Positions 44,662 to 57,738 of a stretch of DNA of 64,000 nucleotides are shown in pieces. The DNA lies in the NCBI GenBank assembly GCA_031472005.1, contig PZJY01000001.1, forward strand, positions 2,666,001-2,730,000. Reading direction: 5' to 3'. Position 1 is the first letter of the stretch, and the number at the start of each line of letters is the position of its first letter. The stretch comes from Tetracladium setigerum. Its lineage: Eukaryota; Ascomycota; Leotiomycetes; Helotiales. The translations under genes were made by a program, and so were the position numbers. The notes beneath the pieces are model-generated. The model searched no databases and was not told where the DNA came from. It was given only the letters and a program-made list of their open reading frames with translations.

Positions 44662-45261
44662 TTAGGCGCCCCGATAGGAGAAGAATTCCACAGATGTCAA
44701 GACTTGAGAAAAAAGGAAAAGGAATTTGTAATCTATATCGGGCATAGGCGCCTTCCAGTGCCAGCCACATACACATACACTAGACACTAGGTCGATAAAA
44801 GGACTAGCTGTCAAATGTACTGTAAGTAACATGCAAGAAAGAAAGCTTAACATACTTTTGCTTTTGCCTCGAAATACTTCGGATCCCGAAGAATGGTTTG
44901 TAATGCTCGGTGCATGCCTTACAAAGTCCTTCATTGTTATATGGTAACCTTCCCCTTCGTTACTGCTCCCATACGCTTGCTTCAAAGACTTAGTAAAAAT
45001 TGAAGTAATGACTAGATCTATCTCTTCGACTTGATTTGCATTGTTGAGTGCCCAACGAAGGGAAGGAACATGGCATGGTACTGTACTTGGGATCATTTGA
45101 TCATGTGATGTTCTTCTTATGCTCATCCAAGAACCAACCACCTCCTGTCTGAACCGGTCCAAAGGAGGCGTATAGATGGCACAGTCGTCTAGCAAAACTG
45201 GAGGTGAAGGGGATAGTAAACAACAAGAACAAGGGGAATGTCCTACTGGGCAGCTGCTCAC
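44662..45261 (-). CDS. doubtful hypothetical protein
   Basis: A 199-residue open frame that contains a good-looking intron (donor GTATGTTAAG near 44855, acceptor TTTGACAG near 44811). The stretch between about residues 65 and 135 has ordinary amino-acid composition (ALNNANQVEEIDLVITSIF). I recognise no family, the start is uncertain and the C-terminal part is poor. It could be a fast-evolving gene, a remnant or chance. Confidence 0.25.
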   Translation of the reverse strand: MSSCPVGHSPCSCCLLSPSPPVLLDDCAIYTPPLDRFRQEVVGSWMSIRRTSHDQMIPSTVPCHVPSLRWALNNANQVEEIDLVITSIFTKSLKQAYGSSNEGEGYHITMKDFVRHAPSITNHSSGSEVFRGKSKSMLSFLSCMLLTVHLTASPFIDLVSSVCVCGWHWKAPMPDIDYKFLFLFSQVLTSVEFFSYRGA

Positions 45262-46481
45262 TCGTAGATCCTGCCACTCTGGACCTGAAGTCGGAATAAT
45301 AAGTAAGGCCTACTGATTTGAAGGTGAACTCGTCAAAAAAGCCTTGTACAAACTAACTCTAAGCAGCAGATGCAATGGCAAGGAGGCAAGCCACCGAACA
45401 AACCACTGTATCTTTCTTTAACCACTCGGCAGAAGAAAACACTAGGCTTGGCATCGAACAAGGTAAAAACAAAAACATACCACGAACACAACATCGGTGG
45501 AAATATTCTCAAACTCAAGGCGAAGGACTTTCCTTGGAAGAACCCAAATATATCTCGCTGATCCATATGTCCAGCTGATTCTTCTAGAAAACAATATTGA
45601 TCCAGCTCCTGCTATCAGGTGACCGACCTGGTTGAGGGCCACTAGCCAGTCGCCAACCAATATTGAATCAATAGACTGCACGTTGTTTGTCTCTCTCACC
45701 ACGCCCGCCCGCTCGCTGGGCTACTACTACTGTAGTACTCGCGCCGTCCGGCCACAACCACAACAAAAACAACAACATGAGGCTCACACTACTACTACGG
45801 TGACGTCTCGTTCGTTGACGACGCAGAGAGTTCTCCTCCTGATTCATTCCTTATTCTTTGTGAATGACGAAGGCGAGCCCAGCCGGAAAGACCGACAGAG
45901 AAAGTATGCAGCTGACTCAGGAAGGTCATGTTGAGACATCGGTGCCCGGGAACCCATTATCCTCAGCAGGAAGCACGATTATGCGAAAGGATTTGGGGGA
46001 AATTTCTCAAAAAGGTTCCACATTGGTCCTCAAACATCCACATTGCCAGCATCTTTTTTCTTTATATACCATACATCCAGTATATCCTCAAAAGGTAGCA
46101 GGGGGGTGCTGCACCGGCTCCTGATTTGCCTCTTCCCGACTACTGAACAGCGAAAGCACGGCTCAGCTCTTGGCCCAGCCAACTCGCCCGGCGCTCGACT
46201 AGACGACCGACCAGTCCAGATGCCAATCGAGCCAATTTTGTCTTCAAGACAACCACAAAGCACCAACTCCACACGGCATCTCTAACGACCACGACTCTCG
46301 TTTTCTCACGAACTTCCCACGAATTCCTCACAACACACCTACCGCCTCTTGCTCCCTTCCCCAAACAAACACAGGGCATTACTGGCAGCTAATACTCCCC
46401 ACGAGGAACCACAACCAATCTCACGGGCGGGGTGATCACCAACGATTCCACGACCACACTTGAGTGCCCTCTTCCGCAGAG

Positions 46482-49400
46482 ATGGATTCCCTCGCTACTG
46501 CTGAAGGCTCACCTAGCAGTGGCGACCTCCAGGAATCCCTACGATTTACCTTCATACACCCAGACGGCCTGCAGACCGCTCGGAATCTCGTTCACGCCGT
46601 TTCCAGACACATGCTGAGGCGGTCTGCCCACCCCCCTTCCACGACCACCACATTCTCCAATGCGAGCCCCGAAGTTGAGGCTATCTTGAGCGATATTCTC
46701 ACATTCAGGGATTCACAGAGCCAGAAGGAGCGTATGGAACAATGGAATCGGGCTGTTGTGGGTCGAAGCGTAGATGCGATGGATGTTGATCCTGTGGAAA
46801 CGCCCCCATGTGAGAATCCTTTGCCAACGGGTTGCATTGCTGTTTGGACAAAACCTCTGATTATTGAATCATTAGCTATACCTTCAACCAATCTCGCTAC
46901 GTCTGGCCTTCAAACAAACACCACTGGAGTCCCTACCCGAGACCACTCCTCCTTCACCTCATCCTCTTCCCCAACGAACCACCCTCACCTTGCAATCAGC
47001 GCAAGACCGTTTCATACTTCATCATCTTCCCGCAATACCTTCTCAGACAAATCTCCCGAAAGTGAGATACGTTCCATCTTTGGGTCAAAGGCCGTGAACA
47101 ATCCCTTGCTACAAGGCACAGAGTCTCCCTACCGAGTTGAATCGCCTGCGGTGCAAACTGCCACTACAAACTCTTTCCAGCATTCAACTCAACGCCAACA
47201 GAGAGAAAGTCAATCCGAACTGAACGGGTTGTCAAGACGAGATATCGGAAATCGCGGATCGCAATTGTCTGCAACTGGATGGGAACTAGATGGATTGAGC
47301 AGAACTCAGGTCACTTCTGCTTCAAGCTCAAAGGCTTACGGAGGAACACACTTTGCTGCGCAGCAGTTAGAAGGGAGGACCGAGGCCAGAGTTGCATCAT
47401 TTACAAATAACTCGAAAAATGTACATATGCCATCGCAGCAAATCTCTATGGCAACATCACCTCCTCGCTTATTGTCATATGCTGGTCTCGGAAGCATCTC
47501 ACCACTTGCGCCTTCAGATCAGCCTTCTGACCCGTTGCCATACGCTGGTCTTGGAAGTATCTCTCAACTTGTCACTTCTGACAAGTCTTCAGCTTCACCC
47601 TCAATCAAAAGCTTCTTGGCGGTTAATAAGTCAGTTGCGCACAATAAGAGCAACACCAGCGCCGGAGCGACCCACTTTGACAATAGCACGCAACAAGTGC
47701 AAACGACAACCACCAAGTCCTCCAACTACCTCAGTTCAAATCGATCTTCTCCCGGGAATTTTCTCTCGTCATTGCAATCCCCATCTCCTCCACCGTCTTT
47801 TGCAACACCCCAACTTCTCGAGTCGCCCAACGTCACCGATCTCTCGTCTCCGAACCTGACTGACACCGAATCCGATTTCCCAACCCTCAACTCAGCTACA
47901 AAAATGGCATCACGAAAGCGCAAAGCAGAGGCCAATGGCTCTGCTTTGGTAGCAAAGAAATCAAAGGGTGACCCATCGAAGAGAGGAACGAAGAAGGGTG
48001 CGAAGCCTAAGGAGCCCAAACCTGAACAGGCAAAGGAGAGGCTACCGCAAGCGATCTTTATGCGTATCCTCGAGTTCACTCCCCCGTCATTTCTCAGCAA
48101 GGCCCGCCTTATTAGCAAGAGCTTCAAGGGAATGGTTGATGAGTTCGACTCGATCTTTGTCAACTGCCGCAGGGAGAATTACGGGTGGGACATGCCATCA
48201 CCACCAAAAGGTCTTACCGAACGTCAATACAGCGATCTGTTTGGTGGCAAGGGATGCTTGGAACCTGGTTGCGCCGATACAATGTCATCCCGAACTCATT
48301 GGTCTTGGGCTAAGCGTTGGTGCCAGCCATGTTGGGTGAGCAAGATTGTCCGAGAGGATCGTGCTCTCAAGCAATATCAGGCCACATACAACAGGATTAC
48401 CCTCACCAAGCTCTTTGAGTGCATTCCAGCTGGCATTCACGACAGCTTTCTCAAGCCACACGATTACAACGATAATACCGAGGCTCGCAACCGACAGGCT
48501 CCACGACTTTACAAATACTTTCTGATCGCCGACATTCCCAAAATCATCCACGACTACGAGTCCCTGACACCACCTCCCTTTGTTGAGGATCCCAGTCATA
48601 CAGCCGACCAGATTTCCGCTGCTCGCGCTGCTCATCAGACCTTGATGGACGGGCTTGAACAAAAGCGAGACGACTTTTTCGTCACTCGTAAGAAGGAAAA
48701 CGATGAACACATGGCCAAGGTCCAGAAAATTGAAACCGCTATCAAGGAGAAGCGAGAGGAGAATCGCAAGCCCAACAATGAGCATAGAGATGCACGCAAA
48801 TTGCTCTTTTCCACCTGTGCTACCCGAGATCTTCCACACATTCCGCTCGATTTTGTCCAGGGCACTCAGGCCTACAAAGCTGCAACGCGTATTTTCCGCA
48901 ATTCTGGAACTGAACGAGGTTGGCAAACCCTCAAACCCAAGATTGAAAAGGAATGGGAGGATGAATTACGCAAGAAACAAGAAGGCCCACCTCCTTCAAA
49001 CCTGGATGGGATCGTGGAGACCATCGAGCCGGTCGTCAACCGTGAACCTGTCGCTCAAGAGCCGAATCTGATGCGCCAACGCCCATGGGCTATCCTCCTC
49101 ATGGCATGTTTGGTGGTAACGCGTCCATCACTGATCTCGGTTCGTCGATCAAGATTCGGAACAACTCTATGACATCACGCCAACAACCCACTGGTATGTT
49201 TCCAAACAATCCGTACAGAGCTCAGGCACAGATGCCCTACCTCAATGGCAATTTCGTTTCGCCCGGTGGATACAATGGCCCTACAAGCAATGTCTACCAA
49301 AATCATCCCAATCATTTCCATCAAATGATGGGCTCCCACCATACCCAGTACCGCCTCCCTAACAACACTTTCAACCCTCCGCCACTGTACACCCCATACA

Positions 49401-49504
49401 ACTCCCAGCATGGTTCCTACCAAGCAAATCGCGACATGTCAATCAATTCCGTACTATCGGACCCTCTTCACTTTGACCCGAATCGTAGCCAACGTCAACC
49501 ATAG
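46482..49504 (+). CDS. large F-box protein with zinc motif and coiled coil
   Basis: F-box proteins recruit targets to SCF ubiquitin ligases. The repaired product is about 1007 residues in one exon. The first 480 residues are Ser/Thr-rich and probably disordered. A basic, nuclear-signal-like stretch (residues about 475-510: KRKAEANGSALVAKKSK) precedes the F-box, which begins ERLPQAIFMRILEFTPPSFL and continues SKARLISKSFKGMVDEF. Next comes a CxxxC..CxxC arrangement (KGCLEPGCADT to RWCQPCW), likely a metal site. A charged coiled coil follows at about residues 720-770. The frame slips near the end at 49082-49084. One added C leads from NLMRQRP into MGYPPHGMFGGNASITDLGS and an Asn/Pro/Gln-rich tail ending at 49504. 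Without it the protein ends at 49172 with a sequence unlike its surroundings. The target is unknown. Confidence 0.8.
49082..49084 (+). other. candidate 1-base deletion in C run (F-box gene)
   Basis: Three C should be four to carry the frame into the 140-codon Asn/Pro/Gln-rich C-terminal tail. The shift is minus one. Confidence 0.6.
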
Positions 49505-50940
49505 TCGATTTAGAGGACGGCAGTTGAACTGTACAGTACATTGAGTCTTGTCTTGGTCTAGATCTTCGCTTGCACCCACGGTCCTGGTGACCATTCACCA
49601 GCTGGTTCCTTGGAATTCGACTTGTCTCAGTTTAGGGCCTGAGCATATTTGAAATTACTTTCACTTTTTCGACCTCCATCCGACAATTGGCATCTGGGAT
49701 GAGAATTGAGCCTTGAGCGTTTCACAACAACAGCGGTCAATGACGGAGCACTGATATTGTTATATTTCCTTCTTTACTTTGTTTTTCCTTCGTAGCCTGC
49801 GTGCATGGTCACTTGCAATAATCGAATACCCAGGGAGGCGTTGAACGGGACCAGCGGTTGCATTTCGAGGCGCTTCATGAGCATGGTGCATTTACGGATT
49901 TCATTTGGATGGATGATGAATTTTCAAATGGTGGTCTGAGGGCGCATTACGAGTGTCACGTATTATATTTGCACACGAGAGCGGTAAATGTGATTTAGAT
50001 TGTGCCTTTGCACATAGGGCGGTGTGTTTCGGAGGAGAGGAAATGCAATTTCCCTTTCAAATAACATCTCGATTTGGTGATTTTCACATGTGACCTTCTT
50101 TAGTATTCGTTCTTGGAAGATGTTCACAACAAGTACCTACAACAGCCTACGTGGCGATGAAGCTGACATAAATACTGTCCTTATACACTTTCCCTTGTGA
50201 CTTATTTTCATGTGCAAAAAAGATGATTTATTTGCGGTAGCACAGCCAGGCAGGTAGTAGCCAAGTCCCCTCCCCCGCGCAACAAACACATTCATTCCTG
50301 CGAGCCCGTTGCACAACGCAACAAGGCCGGAAAGACGCCCAAGCGTGATCGTTGTCCAATGTCCCATACGCGCAACACACGCAAATCCAGCAATTCCATA
50401 CGGTGTGCAACAAAAGCTCGCCCCCCCCAGAAATCGGGTTATGATTACGTGAGCCTTTTTCCGTGTCTCACTCTTTTTGCCCTAGAGGGTCTGGAGGGTT
50501 TTCGATCGGCAACGGTTGATTTGCGGCTGCTCATCGCCAGGCGACTATTGTCGGCTATCTGTGGGTTTTGGGTTTAGGTTTGGGTTTGGCGGGATTTTGG
50601 ATGATGGGGTAGGAGATGGCTCAGATGGGATGATAAGTGTTGGTCGGGTGGGATCTCTTCCACTGTACTAGATACCCTGAAGAGAAGAGAAGAGGGGTGC
50701 TGGCTGGGGCAAGATGATAACGAGTGAGGGGGTGGGATGCTGTAGGATCGGATTGGGTTGCATCTGGCTTCAACTGATAGGTAGGCATGGGGAGGGTTTG
50801 AGCTGCTGCAAAGTAGGATTCGTCGATAATAATACTGTCAGTACAGAATACAAAGATAAGTTATCGCAAGTGTAAGAGCATCTCGGTAGGTCAAAGGTAA
50901 GTGGTCTTTCTTAACATCATCAGCGTTTTTGTTATTCAAA
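49505..50940. other. intergenic spacer of about 1.4 kb
   Basis: 3' flank of the F-box gene and the promoter of the P450 gene. G-rich stretch at about 50560-50800. No gene was recognised. Confidence 0.5.
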
Positions 50941-52770
50941 ATGCCTGCACTTGGAATGCTTCAAGGTCAAAGGGAGTCTGCAACTCTCGGCAGTCAAGTC
51001 GCATATGGATTTCTCATAGCGTCCCTTGTTGTTTATGTTCTTTACTATATAATAAGTCCTTCTCCCCTGGTTGATTATAATCAACTAACTCACCTACTAG
51101 TTCACCACTTCAACCGACATCCCCTTCATCAAAGGTATCCCCGAAATCCCCGGCGCCCTCCCTATCACAGGACATCTCCTCGCCCTCGGAGAGGATCACG
51201 CAACAGTCTGCGAATCATGGTGGCGCAAATACAACCAATCCATCTTCCAAATCCGTCTTGGAAACACAAGAGCCGTAGTGGTAAACTCCTTTGAGGACTG
51301 CAAGCGCATGCTCATCGGTCACCAATCCGCCGTCATCGATCGTCCAACCCTCTACACATTCCATGGCATCATCAGCTCCACGCAAGGCTTCACCATCGGA
51401 TCCAGTCCATGGGATGAGAGCTGCAAGAACAAGCGTAAGGCAAGCGGGCAAGCCTTGGGTAGAGCCAGGATGAAGGAATACTGGGACATGTTTGATTTGG
51501 AAAGCTACTGCATTGTTCGAGACGTAGCTGCGAATTCAGGAAACGGAGAGAAAGAGATAAGTGTGCGAAAGTATATCCAGCGATATGCTCTCAACACCAC
51601 CCTGACGCTCTGCTATGGCATCAGAATGGACAGCGTCTACGACAGCATGCTACGCGAGATTCTGGAAGTCGGCTCCGCCATTTCGTTGCTCCGGAGTGCA
51701 AGCGAGAATTATCAGGACTATATACCCATGCTGCGATACTGGCCTAACAACGAGAAAAACCGTCGAAGCAAAGACCTTCGCGATCGAAGAGACAAATATC
51801 TCAACGCGCTCCTCAACCAGGTACGAGAGATGATCAAGAAAGGAACTGATAAACCATGCATCTCGGCCGCCATTCTCAAAGACGAAGAGACGAAACTCAC
51901 CGGTGTGGAAGTAAGTTCCATCTGTCTCTCGCTGGTGTCCGGTGGGTTCGAAACGATCCCCGGTACACTCACTTCGTGTATCGGCTCGCTCGCAACACCC
52001 GAGGGTCAAGTCTTCCAGCAAAAGGCCTATGAGGATATCAAGCGCATCTATCCCGATGTGCGGGATGCGTGGAGGAATAGTTTCCAGAGCGAGGAAGTGC
52101 CGTATGTGAATGCGATTATCAAGGAGGCAGCGAGGTTTTATACCGTCTCTGCTATGTCGTTGCCGAGGAAGACTGTTAGCGAAGTTGTTTGGGATGGGGC
52201 GAGGATTCCGGCTGGGACGATAATATTGGTTAATGCGCAGGCTGCTAATCATGGTTTGTTTCTTTCCTTCTTTTTCTGATGTGACAATTCTTTTGAAAAT
52301 GCTGCATTGTTTCGAGGCAAGATGGATGATTATGGCTTTACTTACTTACCTACTTCTCTACCTACCTAGATATCGACCACTTCGGACCCACGGCCAAAAC
52401 ATTCGACCCTACACGCTGGCTCACCCCAGATTCCTCATCCTCCAACAACAACTCAGACTCACCAAGCACGGAAAAACCAACGACAGGAATCCAGCACTTC
52501 TCCTTCGGCGCCGGCTCTCGCGCCTGCTCCGGCCAAATCATCGCCTCTTGCCTCCTCTACACGGCCCTCCTACGCATAATATGCAGCTATCGCATCGTAG
52601 CGAGTGAGACTGAGCCGCCGAATACCGATTACACGGATTATAATATGTTTAAGAGTGCCCTGGTTGCTATTCCGAGGGAGTTTAAGGTCAAGTTGGTGCC
52701 GAGGGATGATAACGGGGATGGAGATTTGGAGAGTTGTTTGGAGGAGGCAAGGGAGAGGACGGAGGGGTAA
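50941..52770 (+). CDS. cytochrome P450, CYP504 family, phacB-like (hydroxyphenylacetate hydroxylase)
   Basis: CYP504 enzymes hydroxylate phenylacetate or its hydroxy derivatives towards homogentisate. They are bound to the ER membrane by an N-terminal helix (VAYGFLIASLVVYVLYYI). Exons are 50941-51051, 51101-52253 and 52370-52770, about 554 residues. The body is characteristic: GIPEIPGALPITGHLLALG, AVIDRPTLYTFHGIISSTQG, DKPCISAAILKDEETKLTG, the I-helix region LVSGGFETIPGTLTS, the ExxR motif in KEAARFY, SAMSLPRKTVSEV and the heme loop FSFGAGSRACSG. NTDYTDYNMFKSALVAIPRE near the C-terminus resembles CYP504B/PhacB. Intron 1 would start with ATAAGT rather than GTAAGT, although phase, acceptor and branch site fit. 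Intron 2 (116 bp) is normal. Family assignment is firm; substrate is inferred. Confidence 0.85.
51052..51100 (+). other. 49-bp intron with AT-AG ends in the CYP504-type gene
   Basis: The boundary that joins LVVYVLYYI to FTTSTDIPFIKG in phase 0 lies at ATAAGTCC..CAACTAACTCACCTACTAG. The branch site and acceptor are textbook. The donor differs from GTAAGT only at the first base. The nearest GT (51056) gives the wrong phase. Confidence 0.6.
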
Positions 52771-54050
52771 TTATAGGGAAGTTGAGGGAGTGAGGGTTTA
52801 GATTTTTTGTATGGAGGGGAGATTGGGAGATGGAGGTACTCGCTCAATAAGGACATTTGTTTATAAGGGAAGCTCACGAGGGGAGCGCATCAAGTCACCT
52901 GTCCTCATCCTCACTCAGTCCAAAAAAAAAAAAACCGAAACCTCAGCTGCTCACATCATCACATCACCCAGTCACTTTTTTCTTCTAGCGCCCGTCACTA
53001 AAATCTTCGACACGCAACAAATAATCTATTTGATTTAACGATGACAAGCACAGTCATGTCCCATGTAACTGGTTTGTACATTAGCGCCGCATGCATGATG
53101 GCGGATTTAAGATGCTTTTTGCTTGACTTGACCTGCTAGTTAGTTAGGTTAGGTTGCCTTGGCTTCTTTTGATATTTGATTCACTACACTACACCCCACC
53201 TTGTCTTTTGAGGGCGGGAGGCGGTGGATTAGTGGTGTTTTGGGGGGAGAGGGAATTTCGCTTAGGGTTGTTTTTTTGGGGGCATTTTGAGTCTTCAGAA
53301 TATTTGGCAAGTACCACCTATCTTCCCAGTTCTTCCTGATCGGTAGAAGTGCCGTTGTTGTCTACTTGGCCGTACGTATGTTTTGGAATTCAATTAAACT
53401 TGAGTGCTGAGAGTATTGGGCAAGCGCCCTATCTTCTCAGTTCTGCCTGGCTTTTAGGTTAGGGAGCATTTGTAACGTGCTAGTTTTAAAGTGTTCGACT
53501 GTCTTTCGTCAATCTTCTGGATGAGGGCTGTCTGTTCTGAAAAGCTTCTCAGTGTTTTTGCTTGACATTTCGGTAGAGTGCTATGGATTACTTACCGTCT
53601 TTCCGAGATTTCATTTCCTTCTTCAAGATTCTCTTTGTCTTATTATACGATGTGCACGCACAATCAAACAAGCACTCTTCTTCATGAACTATAAAGGTCG
53701 TATAAAGAATCACACAGCGCTATTCTTTATTCAAGACAACAAACATAGTAAACAGCAAACAAGAGTATTGTCCAAATCGCACTCTACATTCATTCTATGC
53801 GGTTGTCATCCTTAACAACGTGAGGGTAAGAGAACATCATGGAGATGAGAATGATTGACTTTCAACATAAAAACACATACACGTTTCCACGTTCTGAATT
53901 TATTTTTTTGGCCAGAGAGCAATCAGTCAGTCAGTCAAGTCAGTCAGTCACTTTTACTTTCAAACACATAACGAAAACCACAAACCACCATCATTACCAA
54001 TACCCGAGCGTCAAACATAAACACACACTCTTCAACAATACGTGTTCAGA
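52771..54050. other. intergenic spacer of about 1.3 kb
   Basis: No supported gene. Two related segments of about 50 bp, near 53288-53340 and 53408-53460, share GAGT..TTGGCAAG..CTATCTTC.CAGTTCT.CCTG. A CAGT tandem repeat lies at 53922-53950. Confidence 0.5.
53922..53950. repeat. CAGT tetranucleotide repeat
   Basis: Six to seven TCAG/CAGT units with one interruption, about 100 bases upstream of the next start codon. Confidence 0.8.
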
Positions 54051-55669
54051 ATGTCTCCCTTCAACAACAAGAACGAGAAAAAGTCGACGAAGGGGTGCAA
54101 TATCGAACATACTACGTACGATATGAATACACATGGTCGTTACAATAACCACCAATCAAGTAGCGATTATTCTGGCCGTCATACTGGGCCATCTTCTGCT
54201 GAATATGTACATCCTGCGTTTGACGATGTCTCATCAGAGTCTACACATCCTGAATTTGAGAATGTCTCTCAAAGATACATTACCCCTAGCCAGCCTACAC
54301 ATCCCCTCCGTCACAAACCCAAGATCTGTAATCTACCCCAGGCTTATCCCCCAAACCCCTTGGTAACGGCCGACCCGATCGCCAGATCCCATCGGTCTAC
54401 AGCCAACAACAGCGAGGGCAATCCGAGAACACCAGCCGCAGATCCAAGGAGTTTACTCAATCAAAATCTACAGCTCAACCATCAAAATTTAACCCCCTTC
54501 CAAAACGCAAGAGCTTCCCCCGTCAAATCTCAGAGACCATCATGGGATGCTGGTCCTCTGACAAACGACGAAATGCATCAAATTCCTCAGATGAATCCTT
54601 CGTCTGCAGAGACGTCGCAGCAGCCGATCGTCGCTCAGCGACAGAGAGGGAACTCAAAGCCCAAGCTGAACAGCGATCTCATCTTGAAAGAGAATTGAAT
54701 GCTCAAGCCGTTTCTACCTTCCACAAAGGCCATCCCATCTCACACCCCAATAATGCTTCGCACAACAGCAAGACGACCGCACTGAAGCAGCGACAGATGG
54801 CGAATTTTGGCCGGGCAACTCAGAGCAAGACGAAGAACGGCACAGATCCTTGGTCTGGAAAGGTTCCGCAGAGCTGTAGGCTCTGTCAGAAACCAGGTGC
54901 CGGGGGCGTTCGAGGACTTTGTAGGTATTGCGAGCGGGATTTCCTGAATTCGGGCAAGAGTACGTATACATACCAACCTTCGCGTCAAGCGGCGGCGGCG
55001 GTGGCTGAAATTGTGAATGGAGGTATGTTTCCATCAGATTTCATGGAGCAGCCGATCAGTAGGTCTGTTTCCATTCCCGCGAATACTACTGCTGTTGTTG
55101 TCGGAGGAGGCTGGTCTCCTTCTGATTATTACGAAGAGGAGGCTATTATGCCGACCCCGTTGAAGACTCACTCTTCTAGATCCAAGCAATCAACTTCTAC
55201 CAGCAACGCTACTACTTCCAGGTATCATCGAGGACAACAGCAACAGCAACAAAGTGGTGAGTCCAGCCCATCATCGTCTTTCCATTCATCCAGCTCGTCA
55301 TCCAAAAACAAACCCCTTCCCCAACTTCCAACACACCCAGATCATTCATCGCCACCTCTGGAACGTCTACAGCCAAGTGTCTATCAACCCTCATCATCGG
55401 CACATCTACCACCGCCATCATCAAGAGATTACCTACAGTCAAACACCTACCAACAAGTTTCATCCCGTAGACCTCAATTTCACAATGATAACCTGAAATA
55501 TTATTCTCAGTCTGTCGAAGTTGAGGATGTGGTTGAGTTGAATATGAATGTAGAGGTAGAGAATCACAGGAGATGGCAGACGCAGAGACAGAGAGAGGAG
55601 TTTGATAGACGGCAAGAGGAATCTGATGATGGGTTTCAATCCTATTTGGAGAATGAGTATGAGTATTAG
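54051..55669 (+). CDS. unrecognised disordered protein with a CxxC...CxxC motif
   Basis: I do not recognise the family. The repaired product is about 539 residues in one exon. Frame 1 runs from MSPFNNKNEKKSTKG to NLPQAYPPNP. The coding-like frame then continues one base out as LGNGRPDRQIPSVYSQQQRG through KRRNASNSSDESFVCRDVAA and an Arg/Glu-rich helix (ERELKAQAEQRSHLERELNA). One added C at 54356-54359 joins them. The first frame stays open by chance to 54698, so this repair is less certain than the others. The only structured-looking element is SCRLCQKPGAGGVRGLCRYC (two CxxC pairs), a probable small zinc site. The rest is Ser/Gln/Pro-rich, ending in an acidic, Glu/Asp/Tyr tail. Function is unknown. 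Confidence 0.65.
54356..54359 (+). other. candidate 1-base deletion in C run (second Cys-motif gene)
   Basis: Four C should be five to pass from the ATG frame to the long downstream frame. The downstream frame has no stop between about 54330 and 55669. Confidence 0.5.
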
Positions 55670-57738
55670 GCTGTGGATGAGCCGAGACGAGAGGACGAGT
55701 GGACGAATAGGGAGGTGGATCAACGCAGGTATTATTGACAATATTTTCCTTGTCTTATGGCGCGCAATTTGATTTAGGAGGGCAAGTTAGAATGGACTTT
55801 TCATCTTAATCGCATATCATGCAACAGGAGTTAATGGAATGCAAATTAAACAAAATTAAGAAATTCTTTTGATTACAAGTTTATAAAATATTATGTGCTA
55901 TTTTGTAATGGGCATTGAGCGGTATACCTAGATAGATGATGCCATGACTCTTGTACCAAATTGATGCTCTGCAATAATAAGAAATAGCTCGAAGCTCAAT
56001 TCTAGGCGTAGTGCAAATTGTATTTTGAAGCAAGAGCGAGGGGGAGGAGTAGGAAGTGGACATGCCATGGAGAAGACATCTAGCAAATAGAAGGCAGGGG
56101 TGCTTGCAATTTCAAAGAATCTTTGAATTTGCATTTTATCTACCTACGTGGACCAAACTAACTAAACGCAAAAGAAGAAAATTACCATCCTCTACCTATA
56201 TATATCTACCAGCACAATTTCCCTGATAATCCAAACATTGAAACAACAGCCCTCGCGACGCCCCGCTCAGAATAACTACCTCCCTACCCTAATGCATACC
56301 AACCAACTAACCAACCCACCTAACCCAACCAGCACAACATAAACATGGCACATATCCCCCACTCCAGTCAACCGAGTACAATATGACACACACACACACA
56401 AAGCATACACAAACACAAAAGCAATAAAGCACAATACGATTGAGGGAGGACACGAGGTTGGTTTTTCAAATATGAACTAATAAGACTAGGTAATTAAGGA
56501 GGGCAAACAGTAGAGTGAAGAACAAGGAAAATAGGAAAAAGGTGAGGGGAAAAAGTACAGTGATGAGGAGGGAAGAAGAGGGGACTTCCAAAACAGTGCA
56601 AGTCAAAGAGGAAAGAGGATGTGAAGAGAGGAAAAGAGGTGGATGAATGTATGCGGAATGCTGCTGCTCCCTCTCACTCATGCTTTGAGACCGGAATAAT
56701 CCCAAGTGAGCAAAGACAACGACAACAACAAAGACAGTGAATGCCACCCGCCCAAAATTCCCCCACAATCACACACAAAAAACATGCATAACGCGCGCGC
56801 AAGATTAAGGAAAAAAAAAAGAGACCCTTCCATACACCTCCCCAAAGATTTCCCATCCACTGTACACGAGTTCTGCTGATCCCATTTTGTCGCTATGCAC
56901 CCACCCATCGATCCATCATACAAGGAGGCAAAAAGGTTGTCGTTGTTGAACCCGCACTCGCAAACAGATAAAATAATGTATTGTTGTTTCTGGTTCGAAA
57001 TTTGCTCCTTTTCTTTTGCACAAGAGGATTGTGGGCACCGGTCTGATGACAACAATAACAATAGATTTGCTCAACAAGAAAGGCAACTTGATTTAAGAGA
57101 AGGGAAAACAGAATCCTTGCTTTGCTGCTTTGGCTGTCTGCTGCTTGCTGGGCTGAATTGGACGGAGTAAGAACGAGGAACAACAACGACAACGCCACCA
57201 CCACCCAAATTTCGCACTTTATACCCCAGAATGTATAGACCATCCCTTCCACCAAATCCATCCCATCCGCATTAAAAAACTCCGCCCGTTTCCATTACAG
57301 AACTTTGTTGACATTTTCTTCTCAAATTTTGTGTTTGTGCCAGCTTTCGTTTCGTTGCTTTGAGAAAAAACAAATTCCCGAAATTTTTGTGTTTGCAATA
57401 TGTGCTAGCCGTTTCTTTGCGCGCGTTCTCGTCTCCGAAATATGAATTTTTGTGTTGCCCTTGCCGAATATTTTCTTTATACCGTCCGTTCCAAACCAAC
57501 TGCCTTGCAATCCCCGCCCACAGATGCTGCGCCCAACCAATGCTCCCTCATAAAACGCTCGCTGTGCAATAGTCCAGAAAGAACCATCAAACGCAAAAAT
57601 GCCTATATTTTCATTCAAACCCCACAAGCCGTCCTGAAAGTATAGTCACAGATGTGAATGAGAACCATAGACCTATGTATAGACCGTAATCAAAGGGGAA
57701 AAACAGGTGGCGCAAAACAAGTCGTAAAAAAGGAAAGC
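55670..57738. other. 2.1 kb convergent intergenic region
   Basis: 3' ends of the second Cys-motif gene (plus) and the RNA-binding protein gene (minus). The stretch has short CA, GC and A runs. Open frames here are low-complexity and not supported. Confidence 0.5.

Larger units (their letters stand above)
43540..46481. other. 2.9 kb region between transporter and F-box gene
   Basis: Divergent promoters lie at the two ends. A TA microsatellite occurs near 44336-44363. A minus-strand open frame at 44662-45261 is listed separately with low confidence. Nothing else was recognised. Confidence 0.5.
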
